Shown here piece after piece: positions 63,820-64,000 of a stretch of DNA of 64,000 nt. Every line of letters begins with the position of its first letter. The stretch's first letter is position 1. Position numbers and translations under genes: made by a program. Origin of the DNA: Thioalkalivibrio nitratireducens DSM 14787. GTDB lineage: Bacteria > Pseudomonadota > Gammaproteobacteria > Ectothiorhodospirales > Ectothiorhodospiraceae. The stretch covers positions 1,302,001 through 1,366,000 of the forward strand of contig NC_019902.2 in assembly GCF_000321415.2 (NCBI RefSeq), written 5' to 3'. The notes beneath the pieces are model-generated. The model had not been told where the DNA came from. It did no database searches and saw only the letters and a list, made by a program, of their open reading frames with translations.

Positions 63820-63868
63820 AAACGAAAGCGGCAACCCGTGGGGAACCCCGGGTTGCCGCTTTCGTTTT
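63820..63868 (+). terminator. Terminator of tRNA-Val
   Basis: 18-bp perfect stem (63820-63837 with 63850-63867), 12-base loop containing GGGG/CCCC, ending in TTTT. Six bases after the tRNA. Confidence 0.9.
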
Positions 63869-64000
63869 CGTTGGGGCCTGTGCGGTGTTGGCCCCAACGG
63901 CCGGCGCGGCACCGGGAATGCTGTGATCGGTGTTGTTCCTTCGCGGTCCGGCGCGAGCCATCCGCACCGGGGCGGATGCACCGCGTTTCGTCATGAGCCG

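Noticed and set aside
63608-63994. 128-aa minus-strand frame over tRNA-Val
   Set aside because: Runs through a tRNA and its terminator; such frames are common annotation artefacts.

Overview
This 64 kb window is GC-rich, gene-dense chromosome from a gammaproteobacterium. The best fit is a sulfur-oxidising chemolithoautotroph of the Ectothiorhodospiraceae/Thioalkalivibrio type. The assignment rests on a Gly/Tyr-rich sulfur globule protein (30152-30523), a DsrC/TusE-fold protein lacking both redox cysteines (4356-4724), a YgaP-like DUF2892 protein beside an MBL-fold hydrolase (56450-55369), separate GltX and GlnS, and an FNR/CRP-type site. The species cannot be named from sequence alone. Six tRNA genes are present: Ala-GGC, Glu-TTC, Gly-GCC, Cys-GCA, Arg-ACG and Val-GAC.

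Layout. 1-4.7 kb: CBS-domain protein end, Pcm, an unknown 241-aa protein, rhomboid protease, a host-attachment-family protein, a pseudokinase-like protein and the Cys-less DsrC homologue. 4.8-8.3 kb: a 1,163-aa protein, possibly a PPi-type PEP carboxykinase. 8.9-14.9 kb: an operon of RND exporter, DUF1302 outer-membrane protein and LolA-like protein. 15.2-18.9 kb: a DUF4399 protein, a small membrane protein and a cobalamin/iron-type ABC importer (BtuF-BtuC-BtuD-like). 19.2-21.1 kb: gltX, tRNA-Ala, a small membrane protein and tRNA-Glu. 21.1-24.05 kb: a decayed accessory island beside tRNA-Glu, holding a PglZ-like remnant, a HigBA-type toxin-antitoxin pair, a PD-(D/E)XK nuclease and a truncated NlpE-like gene abutting glnS.

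24-30 kb: glnS, a MASE1 histidine kinase with a FixJ-type regulator, a HIT protein and a lipoprotein hydrolase. 30-35 kb: sgp, then a minus-strand operon of a two-subunit biotin carboxylase/carboxyltransferase pair with maf. 35-41.5 kb: yceD-rpmF-plsX-fabH (fatty-acid and phospholipid synthesis), a CYTH protein, an Fe-S uracil-DNA glycosylase, uvrC and pgsA. 42.5-54.3 kb: an exopolysaccharide locus with an initiating transferase, PHP phosphatase, FecR, Wza, a frameshifted Wzc-like kinase, a TPR-type protein, a J-domain protein and an O-antigen ligase/polymerase. It contains no ordinary glycosyltransferase. 54.8-64 kb: tRNA-Arg, a repeat element, an MBL-fold hydrolase with DUF2892, gltA, an isochorismatase-like hydrolase, a ClpP-class periplasmic protein, an M1-type peptidase, a ChaN-PDZ protein, a 40-aa membrane protein and tRNA-Val.

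How the genes relate. Citrate synthase, the two-subunit carboxylase and the possible PEP carboxykinase are consistent with oxaloacetate/anaplerotic metabolism. The most intriguing regulatory signal is a 16-bp palindrome of form TACG-N8-CGTA. It occurs upstream of both the kinase/FixJ-type operon and the RND/DUF1302/LolA-like operon, which suggests one regulon.
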